Assembly (NCBI GenBank): GCA_021234155.1 | Contig: JAJEKV010000021.1 | Location: forward strand, 17,311,563-17,375,562 | Reading direction: 5' to 3' | Source of the DNA: Isoetes taiwanensis | Lineage: Eukaryota > Streptophyta > Lycopodiopsida > Isoetales > Isoetaceae | Length of the DNA stretch: 64,000 nucleotides | Shown: piece after piece, positions 22,612-34,194 of the stretch | How the letters are laid out: each line of letters begins with the position of its first letter | How positions within the stretch are numbered: the first letter of the stretch is position 1 | Notes under the pieces: model-generated | The model's input: the letters and a program-made list of their open reading frames with translations, nothing else | Told to the model about the DNA's origin: nothing | The model's database searches: none | Made by a program: the position numbers and the translations under genes

Positions 22612-25470
22612 TTGTGAAGGGGAGTCTCCGAAAGGTATATATGCTGGTGCATTTTCTTCTTGCGATGCAGCGTCATGTCCGCACATCCCGCCAAGATTTC
22701 ACATTTTTTGAGATCCGGATTTTTATCCGTGGCTTTTCTTTGTGTTTATGTCTCGAAATTCATAATTAATGCATGGGGCAGGGAAAAATCCTGGTTTTCA
22801 GCCAGCTGGCTTGCCAAGTGGCCCCGAGAGTATAGGAAAATCCCCGGTATTTCCGGATGAGTTTTAGACCCTCGATTTTTATTGGGATGGCCACTGGGTG
22901 GTCCCGACAAGGTTTAGACCACGCTTTCGATTTTGGGGCATGGAGGAGGCCCCGGATTGGCGATCCGACCTGGCCGTCCGAACAGCGAAATTACCCTAGG
23001 GGACAAGTTCCACTACGAAGTTTTCCCTGTGGGATCAATCACTTACCCCTCACTAGGAGGTATTCAAAGATCCACCTCCATGCCAATTGACTACAAGTGT
23101 GTAGTAAACCCACCTACTTTGGCGCTTCTTGAGAGGGGTGGTCTTCTGCCCACCTAAACTTGGTCCCCTAGGTAATGGGGATGTTCCGGGTCCATTGGCG
23201 AGCCAGCCTTCTGCCCCTGAGTGGGGGTCCAGCCCGCCCCTCACCCCCACCTTGGACTAGCCTCATGAGAACAAGATACTTGGGGTTCACCCCGAGGCCC
23301 CGTAGAAGATTGAAGTGAGAATAGCAGCACTAGGACTGCTAGGTGGTATACATGTGACCACTCGAGAAGCAAAGCTAGCTCCACTACCTAGTAGGACGCT
23401 ACCACCCTGGGTGGTCTCCTGAAGGGGTTGGCTCTAAGCTCGCCTCATGCCTCCGCTTGGCTTCTATTGCCGGTGCATTTTCTTTTGCAGTGCAGCCATG
23501 TCCGCACATCCCCGCCAAGATTTCACCTTTTTTCGAGACCCCAATTTTATCTCAGGCTTTTCTTTGTGTTTATGTCTGAAATTCATAATTAATGCATGGG
23601 GCGTGGAAAAATCCCGGTTTTCAGCCAGCTGGCTTGCCAAGTGGCCCCGAGAGTATAGGAAAATCCCCCCGGTATTTCCTGATGAGTTTTAGACCCTCGA
23701 TTTTTGATTGGGATGGCCACCGCTTGGCCTTGACAGGTTTAGATCACGCTTTCGATTTTGGGGCATGGAGGAGGCCCCGGATTGGCGATCCGACCTGGCC
23801 AGTCCTAACGGCGAAATTACCCTAGGGGACAAGTTCCACTACGAAGTTTTCCTGTGGGATCAATCACTTACCCCTCACTAGGAGGTATTCAAAGATCCAC
23901 CTCCATGCCAATTGACTACAAGTGTGTAGTAAACCACCTACTTTGGCGCTTTTGGAGAGGGGGTGGTCTTCGCCTACAAAACTTGGTCCCCTAGGTAATG
24001 GGGATGTTCCGGTCCATTGGCGGAGCCAGCTTCTGGTTCCCGAGTGGGGGTCTAGCCCGCCCCATCCTTGGACTAGCCTCAAGAACAAGATACTTGGGGT
24101 TCACCCCGAGGCCCCGTAGAAGATTGAAGTGACAATAGGAGCACTAGGATTGCTAGGTGGTATACATGTGACCACGAGAAGAAAAGCTAGCTCCACCGCC
24201 AAGAGGGACGCTACCGACCCGGCCTCCGGAAGGGGGTGGCTCCTCTAAGCTCGCCTCATGCCTCTGCTTGTGCTTCTATTGTTTGTGCATTTTTCTTGCG
24301 CAGTGCAGCCATGTTGCATATCCCGCCAAGATTTCACCTTTTTCGAGACCCGGATTTTTATCTCGTGTTTTTTTGTGTTTATGTCCGAAATTCATAATTA
24401 ATGCATGGGGCGGGAAAAATCCTGATTTTCAGCCAGCTGGCTTGCCAAGTGGTCATGAGCGCATTGTGAAAATCCCCGTATTTTCGGATGAGCTTTAGAC
24501 CCTCGATTTTTTTGGGATGGCCACCGCTGGCCCCGGACAGTGGTTTAGACCACGCTGATTTTGGGGCATGGAGGAGGCCCCCTGATTGGCGATCCGACCT
24601 TCCACATGGTCCGAACACCGAAATTACCCTAGAGGACAAGTTCCACTACCAAGCCTTCCTGTGGGATCAATCACTTACCCCCACTAGGAGGTATTCAAAG
24701 ATCCACCTCCATGCCAATTGACTACAAGTGTGTAGTAAACGACCTACTTTGGCGCTTTCTTGAGAGGGGTGGTCTTTGCCCACCTAAACTTGGTCTCCTA
24801 GGTAATGGGGATGTTCCGGGTCCATTGGCGAGCCAGCCTCGGGCCCGAGTGGGGGTCTAGCCCGGCCCCTCAGCCCCCTTGACTAGCCTCATGAGAACAA
24901 GATACTTGAGGTCACCCCGAGGCCCCGGTAGAAGATCGAAGTGAGAATAGCAGCACTAGGGACTGCTAGGTGGTATACATGTGACCACTCTGAGAAGCAA
25001 AGCTAGCTCCACCGCCAAGTAGGACGCTACCGACCCTGGGTGGCCTCCTAAGGGGGTTGGCTCGAAGCTTGTCTCATGCCTCTCGCTTGTGCTTCTATTG
25101 CCGGTGCATTTTCTTTGCGTGTGCAGCGCCATGCTGCACATCCCGCCAAGATTTCACCTTTTTCGAGACCCGGATTTTTATCTGTGGCTTTTCTTTGTGT
25201 TTATGATCCGAAATTCATGATTAATGCATGGGGCGGAAAAATCATGGTTTTCAGCCAGCTGGCTTGCCAAGTGGCCCCGAAAGCATGACAGAAAATCCCC
25301 GGTATTTCCGGTGAGCTTTAGACCCTCGATTTTTGATTGGGATGGCCACCGCTGGCCCCGGCTGTTTAGACCACGTTTTTGATTTTGGGGCATGGAGGAG
25401 GCCCCTGATTGGCGATCCCACCTCTCCATGTCATCCGAACGCCGAAATTACCCTAGGGGACAAGTTCCAC
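22612..25470. repeat. Tandem array of about 820-bp units, about 3.4 copies
   Basis: The landmark GGTGCATTTT recurs near 22646, 23472, 24286 and 25105 (spacings about 826, 814 and 819). The last copy stops at about 25470 at CAAGTTCCAC. Units share TTCATAATTAATGCATGGGG and CCCGAGAGTATAGGAAAATCC-type segments and differ by many 1-3 base indels. Short frames repeated in each unit shift phase between copies, so no coding role is supported. Immediately before the array, 22612-22640 carries a fragment of the 315-bp unit described next, linking the two arrays. Confidence 0.9.
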
Positions 25471-25499
25471 GCCCTCTTGATCGAGGGAGCATCCCCTAG

Positions 25500-26312
25500 A
25501 AAATCCTACCAAACCCTAGGGTTTGGTAGGGTTTACATCTCGAAGGCCAAGACGGAGACTAACACATCCTAAACTTTGCATGGAGTTCTCTGTATGTATG
25601 CTCGGGGACCATGCCCGAGATGGGGGTCAACTCCCGAAAGCAAAGATAAAGCCTTCCGCACTCCCCTTCACCGAAAGGGGCTTGTGAAGGGGAGTCTCCA
25701 AAGGTATGTCGCGACCGGGAAATTTGGCTCTGCCTCCCAAAGCCATGAGGGTAATCCAAAGACGGTATTCCACGCCGATCCTCGGGCCCTCTCGGGTCAT
25801 CGGAGCATCCTCAGACAAACCCTATCAAACCCTAGGGTTTGCTAGGGTTTACATCTCGAAGGCCAAGACGGGAGACTCACACATCCAAACTTTGCATGGA
25901 GTTCTCTCGTGTATGCTCGGGGACCATGCCCGAGATGGGTCGAATCCCCTCAAGCAAAGATGCTTTTCCGCACTCCCCTTCACCGAAAGGGGCTTGTGAA
26001 GGGGAGTTCCCAAAGGTATGTCCGCACCGAAATTTGGCTCGCCTCCCAAAGGCCATGAGGGTAATCCAAAGACGGGTATTCCATGTCGATCCTCGGCCCT
26101 CTCGGGTCATCTGAGCATCCCTGAATGTAAACCCTATCAAACCCTAGGGTTTGCTAGGGTTTACATCTCGAAAGGCCAAGACTGAGACTCACACATCCTA
26201 AACTTTGCATGGAGTTCTCTCGTATGCTCTGGGGACCATGCCCTGAGATGGGGTCAAATCCCCCCTGAAGAACATGCCGATCCGCACTCCCCTTCACCGA
26301 AAAGGGCTTGTG
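25500..26312. repeat. Tandem array of about 315-bp units with telomere-like palindrome
   Basis: Each unit starts with AAACCCTAGGGTTT (25511, 25827, 26139), a head-to-head pair of plant telomere motifs, followed by TAGGGTTTACATCTCGAA. Two full units and one partial are present. Each also has a local inverted repeat (CTCCCCTTCACCGAAAGGGG, then CTTGTGAAGGGGAG). Frames in the array are shadows of the repeat. Confidence 0.9.
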
Positions 26313-28282
26313 AGTTCTCCAAGATCCTTCTATTCTATCCCTTGCCAAACTCCTCTACAAAAATTTCAAAGGTTATCATATTTCTTGCATAAAGTCCTAG
26401 TCACGTCACCACCATCTAGCCATGTCACCCAAAATTTGCCAACATCACCCAATGAAAAGACCAAAGATGGACATCTTTTCATTTTTGGCCTAGTCAAAAA
26501 TTGGCCTTGCTTACTTGACATGCCATGTCACCACTTGGAGTGCCTAGGGTGGCATGCTTGAGCCTAGGTGGCATGCCCGAAAAGCCACCTTTTGCATGTT
26601 GGAACCTAGGTGGCATGTTGGAGCCACGCGGCATATGGAGCCACATTGACATGTTTGAGCCTAGGTGGCATGCTAGAGCTTAGGTGGCATGTTTGAGCCA
26701 CCTTGGCATGTTAGAGCCCACGTGGCATGTTAGAGCCCACGTGGCATGTTGGAGTCCACGTGTCACCTAGGCTCCAACATGCCAAGGTGGCTCAAACATG
26801 CCACTAGACTCAAACATGCCACCTAGGTTCAAACATGCCAAGCTGGCAACATGCCATGTGGGCTCCAACATGCCACCTAGGCTGGACATGCCAAGGTGGC
26901 TCAAGCATGCCACCTAGGCACCAACATGCCACCTAGACTCAAACATGCCAAGGTGGCTCAAACATATCAAGGTGGCTCAAATGTGCCACACGGGCTCCAA
27001 CATGCCACCTAGGCTCCAACAAGCCAAGGTGGCTCAAACATGCCACATGGGCTCTCACTCAACATGCCACCTAGGATCAAACATGCCAAGGTGGCTCAAA
27101 CATGCCACTAGGGCTCAAACATGCCACGCAGACCCAACATGCCACCTAGGGCTCCAACATGCCAAGGTGGCTCAAACATACCACCTAGGCCCTAACATGC
27201 CAAGGTAGCTCAACCATGCCATGTGAGCTCCAACATGCCACCTAGGCTCCAACATGCCAAGGTGGCTCAAGCATGCCATCTAGGCACCAACATGCCATCT
27301 AGGCTCAAACATGCCAAGGTGGCTCAAACATGCCACATGTGCTCCAACATGCCACCTAGGCTCCAACATGCCAAGGTGGCTCAAACATGCCATGTGGCTC
27401 AAACATGACATCTAGGCTCCAACATCCCAAGGTGGCTCAAACATGGCAAGGTGACTCAAACATGCCACCTAGGATCCAACATGCCACCTAGGGCTCAAAC
27501 ATGCCAAGGTGGCTCACAACATGCCACCTAGGCTCCAACATGCCAAGGTAGCTCAAAATACCACCTAGGTTTCCAACATGCCACCTTGGGTCAAACATGC
27601 CAAGGTGGCTCAAACATGCCAAGATGGCTCAAACATGCCACGCTGGCTCCAACATGGGTTCCAACATGCCAAGATGGCTCAAACATCCCACATGTGCTCC
27701 CACATGCCAAAGTGGCTAAAACATGCCACTTAGGCTAAAACATGCCTAACTCCTCTATCAACATGCCTAACATGCTAAAACATGCCACTTGGCTGAACCA
27801 TGCCAAGGTGGCTCAAACATGGCACAAGCGGGCTCCAACATGCCACCTAGGCTCCAACACGCCAAGGTGGCTCAAACATGCCACGTGGGCTCCAACATGC
27901 TAAGGTGGCTCAAACATGCCACCTAGGCTCTAACATGCCAGCTAGGCTCAAACATGCCAAGGTGGCTCGTCCAACATGCCACGCGGGCTCCAACATGCCA
28001 CCTAGGCTCCAACATGCCAAGGTGGCTCAAGCATGCCACCTAGGCACACACTTATCGGTGACATGGCATGCCATAAGCCCGCCAAGTTTTGACTAGGGTC
28101 AAAAATGAAAAGATGTCCATCTTTGGTCTTTTCATTGGGCGATGTTGGCAAATTTTAGGTGACATGGCTAGGTGGTGGTGACATGGACATGATGACTAGG
28201 ACTTTATGCAAGAAATATGATAAGCTTTGAAATTTTTGGTAGAGGAGTTTGGCAAGGGATAGAATGGAGATCTTGAAGAACT
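26313..28282. mobile_element. Foldback-type element with minisatellite core
   Basis: The outer arms are inverted copies: AGTTCTCCAAGATC at 26313 pairs with GATCTTGAAGAACT at 28269-28282. Pairing continues inward through TCTATCCCTTGCCAAACTCC and CTTGCATAAAGTCCTAGTC into the minisatellite. Left of about 26760 the 19-bp modules run in reverse orientation (GGCATGTTGGAGCC); right of it they run forward to 28050. The arms are unequal (about 450 bp against 1.5 kb), so this is an asymmetric giant inverted repeat. No coding frame is credible and no target duplication is clear. Confidence 0.75.
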
Positions 28283-30068
28283 TAAAACGCTGACACCAAA
28301 TCGAACCAAAGCCGATATTATTGCGGGCTTCCTCACCGAGGGAAGAGTCTAGACCCCAGTGAGTCGGACCGTAAAGGTTGCCGAGGCAGCCTTTCCCCGC
28401 CAACGCCCTTCCGGGAGGGCAAATGCCAATGCCCCCCCCCCCTGAGCTCTGGTTTCCCTATCCAATCGCTGAATCGTTGTTCAAGTAACCCGCTTGAGCA
28501 TGTTCAAAAAATCCAAGATCCGGCCCCGAGAACTTATCAAACCGTGAAGCGCCCCCGCAAGGTCGACCATGTAGAAACCCAAGTGTTTTGTCGCTCGAGC
28601 TTAGCTTTATACTTGAGTTGAGCCGTATCTTCAACCCCGCTAATTTTTGTCGACATGAGCATGAGCCGCCAATTGCCGTGATTGAGAACGCACCTAATTA
28701 TAGACGATGATCTTGATGTACCATCCTTGATGCGAGCAAAATGAAGCAAAGGGGGAAGATTTGGCAAAGGGTCAATCCATTGTGCACATTTCCAGCAAAA
28801 CAATCCGACCTTCTAGATGCCGGAAGTTTTTGGATGCCAAGAATGCAAAATACCTCTTCCTGAGTTTTATGCGGCAGATAAGAGATTGTGCCGAGTACGA
28901 GCGCCAAAATAACTCTGCCGTAATTTCCTATGGAAAATCATAGCATCTTCCTTTGATCCGACCCCATATTTCCAATGGAGCTAATGGGGATTGCTTGCAT
29001 CTACAACACATTCAAAGAATGTTCATTGGATTGACAACCGCCCTCTTGCTATTTCTCATGACCTCTCGCTTATACACTAACTTTTTCCCTTTTCCAAATT
29101 GTGGCGATGTCGATGATCCGCCTTTTGGAACAACTAAGATGGAGCTTCAGCCAAATGCCATCATCAAGGACCTCCTAATTAGCAAGTCGAACCAGATTCT
29201 TCAAATTGCTCAACCGTGATGATTGTTGCGCCTCCAAAGTTCCAAAAAGAGGTCTTTGGACAAATTAATTAATAACGATCCTTGCTTTTAATTCACTCTT
29301 CATATTTGAATAACTTAAAACTTAAAGAATGTAAGACTACAAATGATGTTCCGAGTCTTAAAGGTTGTTACATGAGCTTTTCTTCAAGCGGCAAACGTTT
29401 TATAGTGCCCCCGCCTTGGGAAGGGTTAATGAATGCAAAGAGATAACGCCCATCGCCATATCGCCTCCGCATGGGAAGATATCGCTCATATCCCTCTGTT
29501 GCAACACAATTAGATAAACACATTTGATGTCGCTTCCCCAATCCGGTGATGGCGGTGCAATCTATCTAGCTCTGAAGAAATGTTACAGTAGAAAACAGAT
29601 GGACCTCGAACTTCCCTTATGATGCACACTCCGCTGCATTTATATTGCGGCGCAGAACCAAGGATAAAAAAAAAGAAAAAAAAATTGAAACACAATTACA
29701 TTTACGATAAACGTGCATCTCTTCAACGGCCGAGATGGGCCAAGTTGAATGGCCTGGATTTCGATCCAGGTCCTCTCATCCTATTGGTCGATGTTCCCGC
29801 CTTTTCCACTGCCTTCATTTTGGACTTAGCGCTCAGTTTGCTCTCTCTTCCGGTCCGGCTATGGCGCTCAGTTTTGCTTTCTCGCCTCGTCCGCTATGGC
29901 ACTCCTTTTGCCTTCATTTTGCTTTCTCAGTTCTGATCTCGCTATGGCACTCAATTTTGCCTTCGTTTTGGTTCCGATCCAGCTATGGCGTTCCTGCATG
30001 CATTTTTTTCCCATGTAAGGCTGACAGGCCACGTCATCTGCTTCCTTGGTGCCCGGGCGGCTACGGCT
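28283..30068. other. No recognised gene
   Basis: Mixed-composition DNA. A minus frame at 28803-28537 and its neighbour at 28907-28698 are protein-like (for example LLHFARIKDGTSRSS) but unassignable. A C10-11 run lies near 28432-28442. At 29725-29775 there is a stem-loop CCTGGATTTCGATCCAGG that resembles a tRNA T-arm; no complete cloverleaf is present. Confidence 0.35.
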
Positions 30069-30195
30069 ATGGAGGAATCATCATTCTTCTACGGCTCTGC
30101 AGATCAATGCCTTGCATTCTTCGATCAGTTTGCAGACTACCGTCTCTCATTTTCTCGTTACCTTTTCGAAGAACAGAGTATTTTCGCCAAGTTCT
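30069..30195 (+). CDS. Possible first exon of an unidentified gene
   Basis: An ATG opens MEESSFFYGSADQCLAFFD and continues, rich in aromatic residues, to a good donor (TTCT|GTAAGC) at 30195/30196, giving about 42 codons. No later exon can be joined with confidence and I recognise no family. The frame is also open upstream to 29985, so the start is a guess. Confidence 0.25.
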
Positions 30196-33100
30196 GTAAG
30201 CACTGTAATTTTTTTTTTCTTTTTTGTTTTTTAACTTTCGTGCATTCAACTTGAGATTTTTCTTAAAATCCGGCAGTCCCACTTACGTTTCCAGGTTTTG
30301 AGGTCGAGTTTTATATGTAACAGCATGAGCAGTACATTACTGAAGCAAGACAATAGGTTATGGCTCATATCCGGCCTTCTTCTCTGCTACAAGTTTTTGA
30401 GTTGTTATGGTGTCGATCTGCACCTACCGGGTTGAGTTTCATTTCTCCTCAGAAGAAGATGATGCTCACGCCGCTATTCATGGCATCGGCTTGTTCTCAA
30501 GCATGCTCTAGTTGCAAAGAATATATGCCCTGAATATATGATTTAAACAGCAAATCGTTGTAAAATCATTGTAGATGAATGCCTTGAAGGTGTATGATCC
30601 TCATTGCATGTAGAGGAATAAGCTTGTAAAGGATATGGTGAGATGGTGCTGATGCAAAGGCTGGTAGCTGGTGCTAATGCTTGATTACCAGAATGGAGCT
30701 AATCCAAGAGCTCTATGAAATCCCTTGTAAAAATTCTCCTTAATTTGGTTGTAAACTAACTCCGCCTTTCAAGCTTACTATAAAAATGTAAATCTGTGGA
30801 AATGTAAATCTGTGTTTCAAGGCAAATTTGAGTTCTGGAAATTATGAAACAATGAGCTTGCTTCCGTTGGTTATTGTGGTGTCTTTTTCCCTTTATTAAG
30901 ATAATTTTTTGTAAGTGTAAATTAAAATTATCAATAGCAAAAAACATTTGTTTTTGTATTTAAAAGTATGGTACATGGCAGCATTTTATTAGTTAAGAAG
31001 GCATACTAGAAATTTACCTTGATTTTTGTAAGTCTTATAATAGTGCTTTTCACATCTCCTGATTTTTTTGTACGTGTTATAATAGTGCTTTTCGTATGTC
31101 CTTATTTTAGGAAAACAATATCTAGATTTCAATAACACATGTAGTGTTTCGTAAATAAAAAAAAGGCTATGCGTGATTTTTTAAATTATGCAAAAACAAC
31201 ATTTGAAACAACGTATCTATATTTAGAAAAAGAACACTTGAAAACATCATTTTTTTCATTTCCTACGCTTTCTTTTCTTTGTAGTCCTTTATTTCTAGTG
31301 TTGTAATTTAGTTTTTCAGGTGTAGTAAAGTTAAAACCTACGCGTGCTATTTTAAAGATAAACAACGCATGGTTCCACAAAAAACATTGGCCTAAAGACA
31401 CATTGGAAACATCATCTTTCTTTTTCTATGTGTACTAATAATGCTTTTTTACATGTCTTTATTTTAGAAAAACAATAGTTAGTAGCATTAAAAACAATAG
31501 CTAGATTTAAGTAACAGGTGGTACTTGGTTAAATGACATGTAATTTTTTTAAAAAACCATCTTACTTTGACGTTGTAATTTAAGTTTACACGTATAGTAA
31601 TATCTAAACCAACGCGTGTTATTTTGATGAACAACAATGTATGGCTCGCGAAAAAAACCACAGTCAAGAAAAAACCACATGTTGACAAAATTTTGCGAAA
31701 AACAATAGTGAAAAAAAGGACACGTTGACCAAAAAAAAAGGGGTGCCAAAAAAACCACAGTGGAAATTTTCTGCCAAAAACCACTGTCTCTTTGTGCAAA
31801 TCCGGATAAACGGGCCACGTGGACTTTTGGGACCATTTTGGTGTTGTTTTTGGCATAAAACAACACTTCCGTACAAGTAAAAAACAACCGTGGACCAAAA
31901 ATTGGGGTCAGTGTGGCCCCGTACTTCGAAAGCAACGCTCGTATTTCCTAGAGTCTAAGGTCTACTTGAAGGGCTCTCCTACAACATTCTGGGCTCTATA
32001 AGCAAGCAAGGTGGCTCGAGCAGCATTACTGGAGACATATCTATAATCTACAAGTCTATGGATATTAGGACGTGTGGTATGGCATGAAATGAGGGTTGTT
32101 TTGCAAGACCTCCATGATGTTTGAGGCATACCCTAAGGTCCTAACAAAGTTGGTTTGGGGGAGTCCAATCTCTACACATGGAGCGGCTTGGGCAGCTCTA
32201 GACTCTAGCTCCTTTCTAGGTACCCTGGCAATAGGGAGTGTTAATGTGGCGGCTATATAAGTCAAACTCTATTAGAAGGACACAGAATTAGGTCAAGGTT
32301 TATGCCTTTGGCATGAGCAGAGGTGATGTACCGACAGTTGGACTTGGGTTGCTATGTTGAGGTCTAGATGACTATAACAAAGGGGTGTTCTTGGGCACTT
32401 CTATCTAGGAGTAAGGTATCAGCTTCGAGCCGAGAGCAATACTTGCGAGCTACTAATGGGGTATGCTTCTATCTACAAACAAACTACAGTTTGGAAAAAC
32501 AATTCAAGGGTTTGAGCAATTTTGGTCATTTTGAGCTAGGGTTTGACATTTCTAGCCTAATTTGAGGTCATAAATGGATTCTAAGCTATCTAATGGTCCT
32601 ATTGCAACAAATTTCAGGCGATTTGGAGCTCTGTAGCTCAAGTTATGGAGGTTCAAAGTTTGGAGGTCTCATTAGTTGCACCACGCCAAAACTAAAGTTT
32701 AGTTCTTTGACCAGCGCGAAAGTGAGACATTGGCTGTAAATTGGGTTAAACTTGTCCAATTTGGGTGATCTAAGGGTCAAATCATGCTAGTCTCATCGAA
32801 GTTAGGCGTAATGGACCCCTTACTTGGTCAATTTGGAGGTGTTTTGGTCTAGTTTGGACATGGTCTAGGTATGAAGGTCTCACAGGTTGCGCCTCGTTCA
32901 AAAACTAAACTTTAGTTTCTTGACAAGGCGCGAGCTGTGAGACATCACACTTTTTGGTCTGAGAGTATCCTATTTTACTAAAATAAAAACTACTACTTGC
33001 TAACTCGTCCTAATTAAGCAAGATTTGACACATAAACTACTCAAAATTATCATGTATTAACAAAATTATTGATTATTTACAACATATCTACTGGGGATCT

Positions 33101-33470
33101 CCCTTAATTAAACTAGCTAATTACATGCCTTCCCTCATGAGGGTTACTCGCTTCGCATGAACAGCGCAGGCTGTTGAGTCTTCAAAATGTTGGACCTGGC
33201 CGCTCTCCTTTGCTTCTTGAGCCTTGGCCTCCCGCCTCGTTCTTGCCCTCTCCTCTTCTTGTTTCCTTCGGCCTCCTTGGCCTCTGGCCGCTTTAAGCCT
33301 TGTCGAAAAGTCGAGCGGTTCTGCTTGGTGTGCATCATGTCGATCGGAGTCCTGGTGTCTATCAAGATGCTGTCTCTATCTAGCTTAAGGGTCTTGGTTC
33401 TAAGTCTAAGGCTTAGCCATTAATATTATCTAACATTATTAAAGCTTAAATCTAATTAAGAATTATAATT
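30196..33470. other. No recognised gene; diverged dispersed repeats
   Basis: AT-rich. Diverged copies of a segment with TATAATAGTGCTTTTC and TTATTTTAG[G/A]AAAACAATA occur near 31030, 31080 and 31440. The long overlapping minus frames at 31488-31935 are Phe/Lys-rich products of A/T runs, not genes. From 32690 a motif family with CGCGAGCTGTGAG begins (see the next repeat). Confidence 0.5.
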
Positions 33471-33990
33471 CAAACACAAACGATGCCCGCCTTCAGTGGT
33501 TGGCACGGGGGGGTTTGAGGGGGGTTCAATCCTGTGGGTGGGAGGTTCAATTCTCGCTATCGCGGGAATCCTTTTAAGATGAGGTTCAAATAGACTGAAA
33601 AACTAGACTAATCTAGCTAGATCCTAGGCTAAGATTCGAATTACCAAGTTACTTTTTTTAATTTTATAACTTTTCAAGCTGTTTTCATCAATGTCTCATA
33701 GCTAGATCCTAGGCTAAGATTCGAATTACCAAGTTACTTTTTTTAATTTTATAACTTTTCAAGCTGTTTTCATCAATGTCTCACAGCTTGCGCCTCGCTC
33801 CAAAACAAAATTAACTTTTCAGCTGTTTTCATCAATGTCTCACAGCTTGCACCTCGCTCCAAAACTGGAGTTTAGTTCTTCAACCAGGCGCGAGCTGTGA
33901 GACCTCCTTGCCTTGGCTCATTCTTTAAAACTGAAGTTTAGTTCTTCAACCAGGCGCGAGCTGTGAGGCCTCCTTGCCTTGGCTCATTCT
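32680..33990. repeat. Dispersed motif family AAACT(N)AGTTTAGTTCTT...GGCGCGAGCTGTGAG
   Basis: About four to five copies, near 32688, 32910, 33860 and 33930, plus partial inverted forms (CTCACAGCTTGCGCCTCGC near 33779 and 33838). Each combines a small palindrome (AAACT..AGTTT) with a GCGCGAGCTGTGAG tail. Between them a unit of about 86 bp is tandemly duplicated (33617-33790, shared CTAGATCCTAGGCTAAGATT). Confidence 0.7.
33480..33575 (+). mobile_element. Possible tRNA-derived SINE head
   Basis: TTCAGTGGTTGGCACGG resembles a pol III box A (tRNA D-arm), and GGTTCAATTCTCGC about 50 bases downstream resembles box B; a second box-B-like GGTTCAATCCT lies between. No clear 3' tail or target duplication is visible, so this is only a candidate relic. 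Confidence 0.35.
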
Positions 33991-34179
33991 TTTTAGTCTT
34001 ATTAAGTTCCAATTCACTTAACTGTGCTAATATTAAATTCCAATCCACTTAACTGTTACTAGCTTAGCATAAACTACAAAAATGAGAAAAAAATTTCCCA
34101 CTTTTCGAGGTTTGAGGATCCTATCAAGTTAGTACTTTTCATCGAGCATGGCGCTGCTTTGCTCTTGGTCTCCAAGAAC

Positions 34180-34193
34180 ATTGCTCGATACCA
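34180..34193 (-). promoter_or_regulatory. Primer-binding site, initiator-Met tRNA type
   Basis: TGGTATCGAGCAAT on the minus strand lies one base after the LTR end (CACA). It closely resembles the TGGTATCAGAGC complement of plant initiator methionine tRNA used by many gypsy elements. It fixes this LTR as a 5' LTR in minus orientation. Confidence 0.7.
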
Positions 34194-34194
34194 C

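Noticed and set aside
29725-29775. tRNA-like T-arm stem-loop
   Set aside because: No acceptor, D or anticodon arm can be placed around it.
31488-31935. Overlapping minus-strand frames of 70-136 codons rich in Phe and Lys
   Set aside because: Three frames are open together because of A/T-rich repeats; no splice logic or domain.
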